Below are positions 6,762-16,071 of a stretch of 64,000 nucleotides of DNA, one piece after another (the first letter of the stretch is position 1; each line of letters begins with the position of its first letter). Origin of the DNA: DASUPK01 sp963833375 (lineage in GTDB: Bacteria > Actinomycetota > Thermoleophilia > Solirubrobacterales > 70-9). A model generated the notes under the pieces. It did no database searches. It was not told the origin of the DNA and saw only the letters and a list, made by a program, of their open reading frames with translations. The translations under genes were made by a program, and so were the position numbers. The stretch spans positions 434,001-498,000 of the forward strand of contig CAWHXR010000001.1 of the NCBI GenBank assembly GCA_963833375.1. Reading direction: 5' to 3'.

Positions 6762-8369
6762 CTAGTGCCGGAAGTGGCGGCGCTTGGTGAAGACCATCGC
6801 GACGCCGGCCGCGTCGCAGGCCTCGATCACCTCGGCGTCGTTCTTCGACCCACCCGGCTGGATCACGGCCGTCGCTCCGGCGTCGATCGCGGCCTGCGGC
6901 CCGTCGGCGAAGGGGAAGAAGGCGTCGGACGCGACCACGGACCCGGCCAGGAGGGTCTCGGCGTCCGGTCCGCGCGACTCCTTCGCCTTCTCGATCGCGA
7001 GCCGGACGGAGTCCACCCTGCTCATCTGCCCTGCGCCGATCCCGAGCGTGGCGCGGTCGCGCGCCAGGACGATCGCGTTGGAGCGCACGTGACGCACCAC
7101 GCGCCACGCGAAGAGCAGGTCGGCCCATTGCTCCTCGCTCGGCTGCGCCTTGGTCGCGACCTCCATGAGCTCGCGCGGCTCCGGTGAGCCGTCGGGGTCC
7201 TGAACCAGGATCCCTCCGCGGACCCGTTTGATGTCCGGCTCGATCTGGTGGGTGCGCCGCTCGGTGTCCTCGAGGATGCGGATCGCCTGCTTCCGCTGGA
7301 GCATGGGCAGGGCGCCTTCCTCGTAGCCGGGAGCGATCAGGACCTCGACGAACTGCTTGTCGAGGCGCTCTGCCAGAGTCTCGTCAACCGGCCTGTTCAG
7401 GGCGATCACGCCCCCGAACGCCGACATCGGATCGCAGGCGAAGGCCGCGTCGTACGCCGCGCCGAGCTCGTCGGCCTCGGCGACCCCGCACGGGTTGTTG
7501 TGCTTGACGATCACACAGCCCGGCCCTTCCAGGTCCCCCAGCAGGGCCCGCGCCGAGTTCAGGTCCAGCACGTTGTTGAACGAGAGCGACTTGCCGTGCA
7601 GCTTCGACACCCGCGAGAGGACGTGAGAGCGCGCGCGCGGCTCCACGTACAGCGCCGCGCGCTGGTGCGGGTTCTCGCCGTAGGAGAGGTCGAGCTCCTT
7701 CTCCCACGCGGTCACCCAGTAGGTCGGCAGCTGCTCGTAGCGACGCGCGAACCAGCGGCTGATCGCGGCGTCGTAGCGAGCGGTGTAGGCGAAGGCCTCG
7801 TTGGCGAGCCAGTGGCGGGTGGCGGCCGAGAGCTCTCCGGTCTCCTCGAGCTCGTCCAGCACCGCGTCGTAGCTTTCCGGGCGGACCACGACGGCCACGA
7901 AGCGGTGGTTCTTCGCCGCGGCCCTGATCATCGTCGGACCCCCGACGTCGATGTTCTCGATCGCCTCCTCCTCGGGCACGTCGCGGCGGGAGACCGTGCG
8001 CTCGAAGGGATAGAGATTGACGCAGACCAGGTCGATCTCCTCGATCTCGCGCTGCCTGAGGGTCTCGGAATGCTCCGGGTTGTCGCGCACGGCGAGGAGC
8101 GCGGCGTGCAGATGGGGATGGAGCGTCTTGACCCGGCCATCGAGGATCTCCGGGAACCCGGTGAGGTCCTCGACCGGCCGGGCCTCGACCCCGGCCTCAT
8201 GGAGCACCGAGAGGGTCCCACCGGTTGAGATCACCTCCACCCCCTGCTTGGCGAGTCCGGCGGCGAACTCGGCGACGCCCGTCTTGTCGGCGACGGAGAT
8301 CAGCGCCCGGCGCACCGGCAGCGACTCGCCGGCGGGCTCTGGAGCGATCTCGGAAGAGGGAGTCGACAC
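6762..8369 (-). CDS. purH: Bifunctional AICAR transformylase/IMP cyclohydrolase PurH
   Basis: Catalyses the last two steps to IMP: formylation of AICAR with 10-formyl-THF, then ring closure. 535 residues, full length for the family. The N-terminal MGS-like cyclohydrolase domain begins RRALISVADKTGVAEFA and contains STGGT and GRVKTLHPHLHAALL. The C-terminal transformylase domain has VIVKHNNPCGVA, the catalytic Lys-His pair region, and FFPFADGPQAAIDAGATAVI near the end. It is the last gene of the minus-strand purF-purN-purH group, 84 bases after purN. The N-terminal 18 residues are a variable extension. Confidence 0.96.
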   Translation of the reverse strand: MSTPSSEIAPEPAGESLPVRRALISVADKTGVAEFAAGLAKQGVEVISTGGTLSVLHEAGVEARPVEDLTGFPEILDGRVKTLHPHLHAALLAVRDNPEHSETLRQREIEEIDLVCVNLYPFERTVSRRDVPEEEAIENIDVGGPTMIRAAAKNHRFVAVVVRPESYDAVLDELEETGELSAATRHWLANEAFAYTARYDAAISRWFARRYEQLPTYWVTAWEKELDLSYGENPHQRAALYVEPRARSHVLSRVSKLHGKSLSFNNVLDLNSARALLGDLEGPGCVIVKHNNPCGVAEADELGAAYDAAFACDPMSAFGGVIALNRPVDETLAERLDKQFVEVLIAPGYEEGALPMLQRKQAIRILEDTERRTHQIEPDIKRVRGGILVQDPDGSPEPRELMEVATKAQPSEEQWADLLFAWRVVRHVRSNAIVLARDRATLGIGAGQMSRVDSVRLAIEKAKESRGPDAETLLAGSVVASDAFFPFADGPQAAIDAGATAVIQPGGSKNDAEVIEACDAAGVAMVFTKRRHFRH

Positions 8370-8453
8370 GAGAGGCGAGTCTATTAATGCGTGGGTGCTC
8401 CGAGGCGGAGCCGAGGAGCAACCCGCTTTACGTTGGGGCGGACCGCCAGCCGT

Positions 8454-9083
8454 TCAGCCCCCGCCCTCGGGCCTGATCCGGACTACGCGGGGATTCGCTT
8501 CGTCGAAGCTGACCCTGCCTGAGGCGATCATGCGGATCGCCTCAGGCAGCAGCGCATGCTCGGTCCGGTGAATGGCGCTCTCGAGCTCCGCGCGGTCACG
8601 GCTGGGCGGCACGGGGATCGGCCGCTGCAGCACGATCGGCCCGGAGTCGACGCCCTCGTCGACGAAATGGACGGTCACCCCGGTGATCTGCACGCCGTGC
8701 TCCAGCGCCTGCCCGATCGCGTCGAGCCCGGGAAACGACGGCAGCAGCGCCGGGTGGACATTGACGATCCTGTTGCGAAACCGCATCACGAAGTGCTCCG
8801 AGAGCAGCTGCATGTACCCGGCGAGCACGATCAGGTCGACACCCCGCTCCTCCAGCCAGTCACCGATCGCGGCGTCGCGGGCCGCCCGGTCCTCATAGTC
8901 GGCCGAGGGGAACGTCGCGGTCTCCACGCCCGCCTTCGAGGCGCGCTCGAGAGCCATCGCATCCGGCTTGTCGGAGGCGACTGCCGCCACCGCGATGCCG
9001 TCCTCGCCGTGGAGCTGGTCGAGGATCGCCTGCAGGTTCGTGCCCGTGCCCGAGGCGAGCACGGCGATGCGGAAGTCGCTCAC
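8454..9083 (-). CDS. purN: Phosphoribosylglycinamide formyltransferase PurN
   Basis: Transfers a formyl group from 10-formyl-THF to GAR (third purine step). From GTG 9083 the product is 209 residues: FRIAVLASGTGTNLQAIL is the phosphate-binding start, and MQLLSEHFVMRFRNRIVNVHPALLPSF (about residues 86-112) holds the catalytic Asn and His. GVTVHFVDEGVDSGPIVLQ supplies the catalytic Asp. The longer upstream frame has no PurN character and runs into purF. The start is 13 bases after the purF stop, so the two are cotranscribed. Confidence 0.95.
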   Translation of the reverse strand: MSDFRIAVLASGTGTNLQAILDQLHGEDGIAVAAVASDKPDAMALERASKAGVETATFPSADYEDRAARDAAIGDWLEERGVDLIVLAGYMQLLSEHFVMRFRNRIVNVHPALLPSFPGLDAIGQALEHGVQITGVTVHFVDEGVDSGPIVLQRPIPVPPSRDRAELESAIHRTEHALLPEAIRMIASGRVSFDEANPRVVRIRPEGGG

Positions 9084-9096
9084 TGCCGGGAGATCG

Positions 9097-10569
9097 CTAC
9101 CGGCTCGCGGGGACCACGGCGATGTCCTCGAGGGCGAACTTCCCGTTCGCGGTCTCCGGATCGCCGAGCGGGTAGTCGCCGGTGAAGCAGGCGTCGCAGT
9201 GCTTCTCACGCGGGGTCCCGACCGCCTCGTAGACGGCGTCCATGGAGAGATAGGCCAGCGAGTCCGCGCCGAGCTCCTTGGCGATCTCCTCCACCGACCG
9301 ATCGTGGGCGATCATCTCCTCGCGCGTCGACATGTCGATGCCGTAGTGGCAGGGATGGCGGATCGGCGGAGCCGAGATCCGCAGGTGCACCTCTTTCGCG
9401 CCCGCGTCCTTGAGCATCGCGACGATCTGACGGGTGGTGTTGCCTCGCACGATCGAGTCGTCTACCACCACCACGCGCTTGCCGGCGACGATCGCGGGAA
9501 GCGGGTTGAACTTCATGCGGAGGCCGTGCTTGCGGAGCTCCTGTCCCGGCTGGATGAAGGTCCGCGCGACGTAGCGGTTCTTGATCAGCCCGTCGTCCTT
9601 CGGCAGGCCCGTGGCGCGCGCGAACCCATTCGCCATCGGGTTGCCCGAGTCGGGGACCGAGATGACGAGATCGGCGTCGACCGGAGCCTCCTCGGCGAGA
9701 AGCTCGCCCATCCGGCCGCGGACCTCCTGGAGGACGCGGTTCTCGAGCCGCGTGTCGGGCCGGGAGAAGTAGATGTGCTCGAACACGCACTGGGCGGTCC
9801 TCTTGCCCCGGATCACCGGCTTCATCTCCAGTCCGCCGGCGGTCAGCGAGACCATCTCTCCGGGCTGGACCTCGCGGATCAGCTGGGCACCGATGATGTC
9901 GAACGCGCAGCTCTCCGAGGCGACCACGAAGCACTCGGGGAAGCCGTCGCTCGCCTTGATCTTGCCGAGGGCCAGCGGCCGCACCCCGTGCGGGTCGCGG
10001 AACGCCACGACCGCGTGCTTCGTCATCACCACGGTCGAGTACGCGCCCTGCAGTCTCGGCATGACCTCGGCGACGGCGTCCTCGATCCACTCATCGCCCT
10101 CCCCGGCCGTTCGCGAGAGCAGCGCGGCCATGATCTCGGAGTCCGAGGTGCCGCGGAGCTGCAGCCCGGAGTCGGTGAGCTCGTTGTACAGCTCGACGGC
10201 GTTGGTCAGGTTGCCGTTGTGCGCGAGGGCCAGCTCACGGCCGTCGTCGCGCCAGACCGGCTGCGCGTTCTCCCACGCTCCGCCCCCGGTGGTCGAGTAG
10301 CGGACGTGGCCGATCGCCATGTCGCCGGACAGGGCGCGCAGCTTCTCCTCGTCGAAGACCTGCGAGACCAGGCCGAGGTCGCGGAGTGTGGTGATGTGGC
10401 CGCCCTCGCAGGAGGCGATCCCCGCCGACTCCTGGCCCCGATGCTGCAGCGCGTAGAGGCCGAAGTATGCGAGGCGGGCGACCTCGCGGCCGGGCGCGTA
10501 TATGCCAAACACTCCGCACTCATCGCGCGGACCATCGCGATCGGGAACGTCAAAGCGCGCGTCGGTCAC
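9097..10569 (-). CDS. purF: Amidophosphoribosyltransferase PurF
   Basis: First committed step of purine synthesis: PRPP plus glutamine to phosphoribosylamine. From GTG 10569 it is 490 residues. The N-terminal glutaminase domain would be exposed by cleavage before CGVFGIYAPG (Cys at residue 18, a short propeptide as in Gram-positive PurF), followed by LQHRGQESAGI. The PRTase domain has the PRPP loop VVVVDDSIVRGNTTRQIV. C-terminal cysteines (KHCDACFTGDYP) are in the right places for the Fe-S cluster of the Bacillus-type enzyme. A TTG at 10680 would add 37 residues without family similarity, so GTG is preferred. Confidence 0.93.
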   Translation of the reverse strand: MTDARFDVPDRDGPRDECGVFGIYAPGREVARLAYFGLYALQHRGQESAGIASCEGGHITTLRDLGLVSQVFDEEKLRALSGDMAIGHVRYSTTGGGAWENAQPVWRDDGRELALAHNGNLTNAVELYNELTDSGLQLRGTSDSEIMAALLSRTAGEGDEWIEDAVAEVMPRLQGAYSTVVMTKHAVVAFRDPHGVRPLALGKIKASDGFPECFVVASESCAFDIIGAQLIREVQPGEMVSLTAGGLEMKPVIRGKRTAQCVFEHIYFSRPDTRLENRVLQEVRGRMGELLAEEAPVDADLVISVPDSGNPMANGFARATGLPKDDGLIKNRYVARTFIQPGQELRKHGLRMKFNPLPAIVAGKRVVVVDDSIVRGNTTRQIVAMLKDAGAKEVHLRISAPPIRHPCHYGIDMSTREEMIAHDRSVEEIAKELGADSLAYLSMDAVYEAVGTPREKHCDACFTGDYPLGDPETANGKFALEDIAVVPASR

Positions 10570-10701
10570 GTCTGGAGGAGGTGTCTCAACCTCTGGAGAT
10601 CGAATGGCCGGGCAGGACTTCAGCCCGCAGAGGGAGGGTAGCAGCGGGCACGGCGCGCTCCGCGACCCTGGCTCGCCCAAAATGCGGCGATTTGCAGGGA
10701 C

Positions 10702-11976
10702 CTACTTCGTCTTCTTGCCCTTCTTTTCGAGGGTGACCGTGACCTGCTCTGAGTTCGGCACCCCGGCCACGCCCGCCGGGACGAAGTGGATGAAGACCTT
10801 GACCTTCACCTTGCCCTTGCCCTTCTTCTTGACCTGCTTCTTGAGCTTCTTGGCGGTCTTGCCCTTCGGCTTGACGGGCAGCTTGAACGACGACGCCTGG
10901 GTGATCGTCAGGCCGACCTGCTTGACAGCGGCGGCGGTGGCGTTGACGTCGGGTGGGGTGTTCGTCTGGTTCAAGGTCACCTGACCCGGGCCGGGGACCT
11001 TCGCGTTGATCGTCGCCGTGCCCTTCTTCTTCTTTCGGGCGACCGAGTTGATGGTGATCTTGTTGGATGGGGCCGCGGCGAGCAGGAACGGGCTGCTGAC
11101 TCCGGTGATCAGGCGCAGGATTCGGGGAGTTGCCGTTGATGTTCGCTCGTCCGATGCGCCGGCGCGTCGCCGTTGCTCCAGAAGACGTACTGCGAATTGA
11201 CCGCGAAGCCGAACGGACCGCCGCTCGTCGTTCCGGTCGGGAATGAACGACCCATCTGGAGTGCCACCGCCCACGGGTACCCGGCCGACGGTGTTGCCGG
11301 CGTCGGATCCCCAGTAGAGGAAGCTCGGGTCGACGGCGAGACCGCAGAAAGGTTCGGGGATCGCAATGAAGTTGGGTTCAACCCCGGTCCCGTCGAGCCT
11401 CGCCCTACCGATGTGGGGGCCATCGCCGCCGAAGAAGTAGACGAAGCTCGAATCGGCGGCGACGCCCACAGGTGTCGACCGGGCCGCTGATGAAGTCGGG
11501 ATCAGGGTTGCTTCCGTCGATGTTGGCGTGGCCGATCGACGTGCCGCCCATGCCCACCTCGTTCGTCCAGTAGATGCCCGAGGAGGTGACCGTGACGCCG
11601 GTCGGGTTGGTCACACCGGTGGTGATGAACTGAGATTCACCCCCGAGCCGTCGAGGTTTGCGCGGCCAATCGAGGCGGTGCCGCCACCCCCTTCCGCCCA
11701 GTAGATGAACTTGGCGTCTACGGCGACTCCGCGCGGCTGGTTGATGCCCGCGATGAAGTTGTTGTTCGCGCCCGTCCCGTTGATCTTGGCGCGGCCAATC
11801 GTGCTGCCGGGAGATTGATTCGCCCAGTAGACGAAGTTCGCGCTGGCGATCGGCGGCAGGATCAGCAACAGCATCGCGGCGAGCAGACCCGTCGCGAGGA
11901 TCGCCGCTGGACCGGGACTCCCCTGCCGGTGATGCTGACCATCTGGACGAGGGTGGAGCACTACTTCCCCAAACAC
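10702..11976 (-). pseudogene. Secreted YWTD-type beta-propeller protein, broken by several frameshifts
   Basis: Repeats of the type VYWAN...IGRAxIDGTG...FI recur across three frames: FVYWANQSPGSTIGRAKING and FIYWAEGGGGTASIGRANLD (frame ending 11611), then ITTGVTNPTGVTVTSSGIYW (next frame), then VYFFGGDGPHIGRARLDGTG and FLYWGSDAGNTVGRV (frame ending 10702), then GFAVNSQYVFWSNGDAP (a fourth shift). The N-terminus is a signal peptide (LLAAMLLLILPPIASA). The C-terminus is a Lys-rich Ig-like domain ending LEKKGKKTK. Four or more indels are needed to join them. The intact protein would be an exported propeller of LDL-receptor class B/YWTD appearance, probably a surface-binding protein. It separates purL from purF. 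Confidence 0.6.
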
Positions 11977-12008
11977 GCGTGGAGCCTACCCGGCGCGGTC
12001 CTGGCCAA

Positions 12009-14285
12009 TCAAATGCGCTGGTCGAGGGACCGCCAGGCGCGCACTGCATCGGCGAGCGGGAGGGAGACGTCCCGTTCGGCCGCGGCGATCGAGATCCGGT
12101 CACCCGAGGCGAGCCCAATCTCGAGCGCCTCGACCCCCGCCTGCTCCGCCCGCTTGAGCGCGTTCTCGGCGCCCTCCGTTCCGACGGCGAGCACGATCCC
12201 GCCTGGACCCTCGCCGAACAGGCAGGTCTCGCCCGAGCCGCCGCGCAGCTCGACCAGCGGATCGAGGTCGGCCTCGATCCCCGCGCCGGCGGCGATCGCC
12301 ATCTCAGCCAGGGCGCAGGCGAGTCCGCCGTCGCTGACATCGTGCGCGGCGGAGGCGGCGCCCGCGCGGACCAGGTCCCTGACGAGGCCGAGCGCAGCGT
12401 CCACCTCCGCGACCGGCGGCTGCGGCAGGCCCTTGTCGAGCTCGCCGCGGTGCTTCGCCAGCTCGGAGCCCGCGAGCGAGGGCGCGAACGGCCCGATCAG
12501 GAACAGCCGGTCGCCCTCGCGCGGTGCCAGGCCCGGGACCATTGCCGGATCGGGCAGCTCGCCGACCATCCCCACGACGGGGGTCGGGTAGATCGGCCCG
12601 TGCTCGGTCTCGTTATAGAGGGAGACGTTGCCCCCGACGACCGGCACGCGCAGCGCGAGGCAAGCGTCCGCCAGGCCGAGCACCGCCCGGTCGAGCTGCC
12701 AGGCGACGCTGGGCTTCTCCGGGTTGCCGAAGTTGAGGCAATTGGTCAGACCCAGCGGCTCCGCGCCGACGCAAGCGAGGTTCTGGGCGCACTCGAGCAC
12801 CGCCTCGACCGACCCCGCATAGGGGTCGCAGGCCACCCGGCGGCCGTTGCCGTCGATCGCCACACCGATCGCCCGATCGGACTCGGGGAGTATGAGGACG
12901 GCGGCGTCGGCCGCCTCCGGCCGTCTCGCCGTCCGGGAGCCGACCACCGAGTCGTATTGCTCGAAGGCCCAGCGCTTCGAGGCGACGTTCGAAGAGCCGA
13001 GAAGCGCGCAGAGGATGGCCGAGGGGTCGCTGGCATCGGCCGACCGCCCAGCTCTGAGCGCGACCCGCTCGGCGAGCGTCTCGGCGTTGCCGTACATCCA
13101 CCCGCCGGGCTCATCGGGCTCGAGGTCGTAGAGGGGGCACTCGTCGACCAGCGCCGCGACGGGGACGTCGCCGACCTCCACGCCGTCGTCGAGCACCCGC
13201 AGGTGGCGGCTGTCCGTGATCTCCCCGATCGCCGCGGCGCCGGTCTGCCATCGCTCGCAGGTCGCCACTACCTCGTCGAGGCGCGCGGGCTCCACGACCG
13301 CGAGCATCCGCTCCTGGGATTCGGAGATCATCACCTCGAAGGGCTCGAGGTCCGGCTCGCGGAGCGGCACCCGCGCCACGTCGATCTCGATTCCGACGCC
13401 GCCCTTCGATGCCATCTCCCCGGCGGAGGAGGTCAGCCCCGCGGCGCCCAGGTCCTGAAGCGAGACGAGCAGACCGCGCTCCAGCAGCTCCAGGCAGCAC
13501 TCGAGCAGCTTCGACTCCTCGAACGGGTCGCCGATCTGGACGCTCGGACGCTTGCTGTCATCGCCCGCCTCGAGCTCCGCGGAGGCGAGCACCGACGCGC
13601 CGCCGATCCCGTCCCGCCCGGTCGACGCGCCCATGATCACCAGCAGGTTCCCCGGGCCCGCCGCCGCCGAGCGGATCATCTCGTCGGTCTTCGCCAGCCC
13701 GACGCACATCGCGTTGACGAGGCAGTTGTGCTCGTACGGAGGCTCGAAGTAGACCTCCCCTCCCACCGTCGGGACCCCGATCGAGTTGCCGTAGTGGCCG
13801 ATCCCGGCCACCGCGCCCTCGAACAGGTAGCGGGAGCGCTCCGAGGAGAGCTCGCCGAAGCGCAGCGAATCGAGCACCGCGATCGGCCGCGCCCCGATCG
13901 CGAACACGTCCCGGAGGATCCCGCCGACGCCGGTGGCGGCGCCCTGGAAGGGCTCGACGGCGCTCGGATGGTTGTGGGACTCGACCTTGAAGGCGACGGC
14001 GTGTCCGTTGCCGACGTCGACCGCCCCGGCGTTCTCCCCCGGGCCCATCACCACGCGCTCGCCCTCGGTCGGCAGCCGCCCCAGCAGCTTGCGGGAGTGC
14101 TTGTAGGCGCAGTGCTCCGACCAAAGCAAGGAGAACATCGCCAGCTCGACCTCGTTCGGGTCGCGGCCTAGCAGCTCGGTGATGCGCTCGTACTCGGAGT
14201 CGGTGAGCCCGAGCTCAACATATGCCGGCACCTCCTCAGCTTCGCGTCCGGGGGTGCCGGCTGTTGATGCAGGTCCGGCGCTCAC
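12009..14285 (-). CDS. purL: Phosphoribosylformylglycinamidine synthase large subunit PurL
   Basis: ATP-dependent synthetase half of FGAM synthase, receiving ammonia from PurQ with PurS as bridge. 758 residues, the size of the small-type bacterial PurL. It starts at GTG 14285, whose GTGA overlaps the purQ stop. Visible signatures are ELAMFSLLWSEHCAYKHSR near residue 47, KVESHNHPSAVEPFQGAATG (catalytic His), and in the second AIRS-like half VVGGNVSLYNETEHG and AAHDVSDGGLACALAEMA. The C-terminal residues are less typical but complete. Confidence 0.96.
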   Translation of the reverse strand: MSAGPASTAGTPGREAEEVPAYVELGLTDSEYERITELLGRDPNEVELAMFSLLWSEHCAYKHSRKLLGRLPTEGERVVMGPGENAGAVDVGNGHAVAFKVESHNHPSAVEPFQGAATGVGGILRDVFAIGARPIAVLDSLRFGELSSERSRYLFEGAVAGIGHYGNSIGVPTVGGEVYFEPPYEHNCLVNAMCVGLAKTDEMIRSAAAGPGNLLVIMGASTGRDGIGGASVLASAELEAGDDSKRPSVQIGDPFEESKLLECCLELLERGLLVSLQDLGAAGLTSSAGEMASKGGVGIEIDVARVPLREPDLEPFEVMISESQERMLAVVEPARLDEVVATCERWQTGAAAIGEITDSRHLRVLDDGVEVGDVPVAALVDECPLYDLEPDEPGGWMYGNAETLAERVALRAGRSADASDPSAILCALLGSSNVASKRWAFEQYDSVVGSRTARRPEAADAAVLILPESDRAIGVAIDGNGRRVACDPYAGSVEAVLECAQNLACVGAEPLGLTNCLNFGNPEKPSVAWQLDRAVLGLADACLALRVPVVGGNVSLYNETEHGPIYPTPVVGMVGELPDPAMVPGLAPREGDRLFLIGPFAPSLAGSELAKHRGELDKGLPQPPVAEVDAALGLVRDLVRAGAASAAHDVSDGGLACALAEMAIAAGAGIEADLDPLVELRGGSGETCLFGEGPGGIVLAVGTEGAENALKRAEQAGVEALEIGLASGDRISIAAAERDVSLPLADAVRAWRSLDQRI

Positions 14286-14953
14286 GCCGCGGCGGCCTGC
14301 GGGGCGCCGACCAGCGCCCGGAACAGGGCGAGGCCGTCGTCGGAGCCCGTGAGCGGGTCGACGGCGTGCTCGGGATGAGGCATCAGGCCGAGCACGTTGC
14401 CGGCCCGGTTGATCACCCCGGCGATGTCGCGAGCGCTCCCGTTCGGGTTCTCCCCCGCGGCGTAGCGGAAGGCGACCTGCCCGTTTCCCTCCAGGCGATC
14501 GAGCTCGTCGTCTGGGGCGAAGTAGCGGCCGCTCATGTGCTTGATCGGGATCGAGAGGCGCTCGCCCGCGCCGAGCTCCGAGCCGAACGGCCCCGCGACG
14601 TCCTCGGCGACGAGGTCGACCTGCCGGCAGATGAAGCGAAGCCCCTCGTTGGGGAGCAGCGCGCCGGGCAGGAGGCCCGCCTCGCAGAGGACCTGAAAGC
14701 CGTTGCAGATCCCGAGCACCGCGCCGCCATCGGCGGCGAACCGGGAGACGGCCTCCATCGCGGGCGAGAAGCGCGCGATTGCTCCGGCTCGCAGATAGTC
14801 GCCGTAGGAGAACCCGCCGGGCACCACCACGCCGTCCAGCCCTGACAGGTCTGTTTCCTCGTGCCAGACCAGCCGGCCCTCGCCGACCCGCCTGACGGCG
14901 GCCAGCGCATCGCGCTCGTCGCAGGACCCCGGGAACTGGATGACGCCGATCAC
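14282..14953 (-). CDS. purQ: FGAM synthase glutaminase subunit PurQ
   Basis: Class I glutamine amidotransferase supplying ammonia to PurL, 223 residues. MIGVIQFPGSCDERDAL is the standard start, VVVPGGFSYGDYLRAGAIA precedes the nucleophile elbow GICNGFQVL (Cys at about residue 88), and the His-Glu of the triad is in LMPHPEHA near residue 195. ATGA overlaps with purS upstream and GTGA with purL downstream give a tightly coupled SQL module. Confidence 0.96.
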   Translation of the reverse strand: MIGVIQFPGSCDERDALAAVRRVGEGRLVWHEETDLSGLDGVVVPGGFSYGDYLRAGAIARFSPAMEAVSRFAADGGAVLGICNGFQVLCEAGLLPGALLPNEGLRFICRQVDLVAEDVAGPFGSELGAGERLSIPIKHMSGRYFAPDDELDRLEGNGQVAFRYAAGENPNGSARDIAGVINRAGNVLGLMPHPEHAVDPLTGSDDGLALFRALVGAPQAAAA

Positions 14954-15174
14954 TGGTCGATCTCCACCTCGTAGTCCTCGATCAGGGGGTTCGCGAGCAG
15001 CTTCTCGCAGAGCGCGTCGAGCTTGCTCGGATCGTCGGTCTCCAGCTCGACGAGCCGGCCGACGCGCACGTCGTGGACGCCCTCGAAGCCGAGCGCCGGC
15101 AGCGCTCTCTCCACGGCCTTCCCCTGCGGATCGAGGATCCCCTCCTTGGGCCTGATCAGAACCTTGGCCTTCAC
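14950..15174 (-). CDS. purS: FGAM synthase bridging subunit PurS
   Basis: 74 residues from GTG 15174: KAKVLIRPKEGILDPQGKAV, then the family phrase FEGVHDVRVGRLVELE and a C-terminus ending VEIDQ. PurS brings PurQ and PurL together for ammonia transfer. The upstream ATG at 15207 would add 11 residues not seen in PurS proteins. The stop overlaps the purQ start by four bases. Confidence 0.95.
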   Translation of the reverse strand: MKAKVLIRPKEGILDPQGKAVERALPALGFEGVHDVRVGRLVELETDDPSKLDALCEKLLANPLIEDYEVEIDQ

Positions 15175-15216
15175 CGGCCCAGCGTACAAGCGCACCCGGC
15201 CCAACAAGTCGCGTGA

Positions 15217-16071
15217 TCAGTCCAGTTTGCGGCCGGTAATGCGCTCGTAGGCCTCGATGTACTTGGCCCGCGTGTTCTGGACGACCTCGTCGGGCAGCTC
15301 CGGGCCGGGGTCAGTGTGATCCCAGTCCACCGAGTCGGAGTAGTCGCGCACGTACTGCTTGTCGAAGGACGCCTGCGAGCGCCCGGGCTCGTAGTCGTCG
15401 GCGGGCCAGAAGCGCGAGGAGTCGGGGGTCAGGACCTCGTCGCCGAGGACAACCTCGGCCCCGGCCGTGCTGCCGAACTCGAACTTCGTGTCGGCGAGGA
15501 TGATGCCCCGCTCCGCCGCGTGGTCGGCGGCCTTCTCGTAGATCTCGATCGAGACCCGGCGCAGCTCCTCCATCAGCGGGCGGCCGCCGATGATCTCGGC
15601 GGCCCGGTCGAAGTCGATGTTCTCGTCGTGCTCGCCGAGCTCCGCCTTGGTCGCGGGGGTGAAGATCGGCTCGGGAAGCACCTCGGATTCGCGCAGCCCC
15701 TCAGGCAGCTCGATCCCGCAGACGGCGCCGGACTCCCGATACTCCTTCCAGCCGGATCCGGAGAGGTAACCGCGGACGACGCACTCGACCGGGTACATGT
15801 CGAGCTTCTTGACCCGCATGCCCCTGCCGGCCGCCTCCGGCGGGACGTCCTCGGAGATGAAGTGGTTCGGGACGATGTCGCCGGTCAGCTCGAACCAGAA
15901 GAGCGACATCTGGGTCAACACTTTCCCCTTGTCCGGGATCTCGGTGGGCAGGATCACGTCGTAGACCGAGATCCGATCCGAGGCGACCATGATCAGCTCG
16001 TCGCCGTCCTCGTAGATCTCGCGGACCTTGCCCGAGGCGTGCAGACGCAGATCGGTGAGCGATGAGGTCAT
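15217..16071 (-). CDS. purC: SAICAR synthetase PurC
   Basis: Joins CAIR and aspartate (purine step 8). 284 residues from ATG 16071: SGKVREIYEDGDELIMVASD is the ATP-binding start, VVRGYLSGSGWKEYRESG the characteristic middle motif, and IILADTKFEFG and SRFWPADDYEPG follow. The length fits the longer actinobacterial/eukaryote-like form. The ATG lies in an ATGA overlap with the glutaredoxin-like gene upstream; the longer open frame further upstream is a shadow. PurS begins 42 bases downstream. Confidence 0.95.
   Translation of the reverse strand: MTSSLTDLRLHASGKVREIYEDGDELIMVASDRISVYDVILPTEIPDKGKVLTQMSLFWFELTGDIVPNHFISEDVPPEAAGRGMRVKKLDMYPVECVVRGYLSGSGWKEYRESGAVCGIELPEGLRESEVLPEPIFTPATKAELGEHDENIDFDRAAEIIGGRPLMEELRRVSIEIYEKAADHAAERGIILADTKFEFGSTAGAEVVLGDEVLTPDSSRFWPADDYEPGRSQASFDKQYVRDYSDSVDWDHTDPGPELPDEVVQNTRAKYIEAYERITGRKLD

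Noticed and set aside
8968..10641. A 557-codon plus-strand open frame
   Set aside because: It lies opposite purF and purN and has no protein-family features; typical high-GC antisense reading.
11979..14171. A 730-codon plus-strand open frame
   Set aside because: Complete shadow of purL, whose catalytic motifs are plain on the minus strand.
15175..15216. A purine riboswitch or PurR-type box before purS
   Set aside because: The 42-base gap to purC is too short for a riboswitch and shows no aptamer-like core or palindrome.
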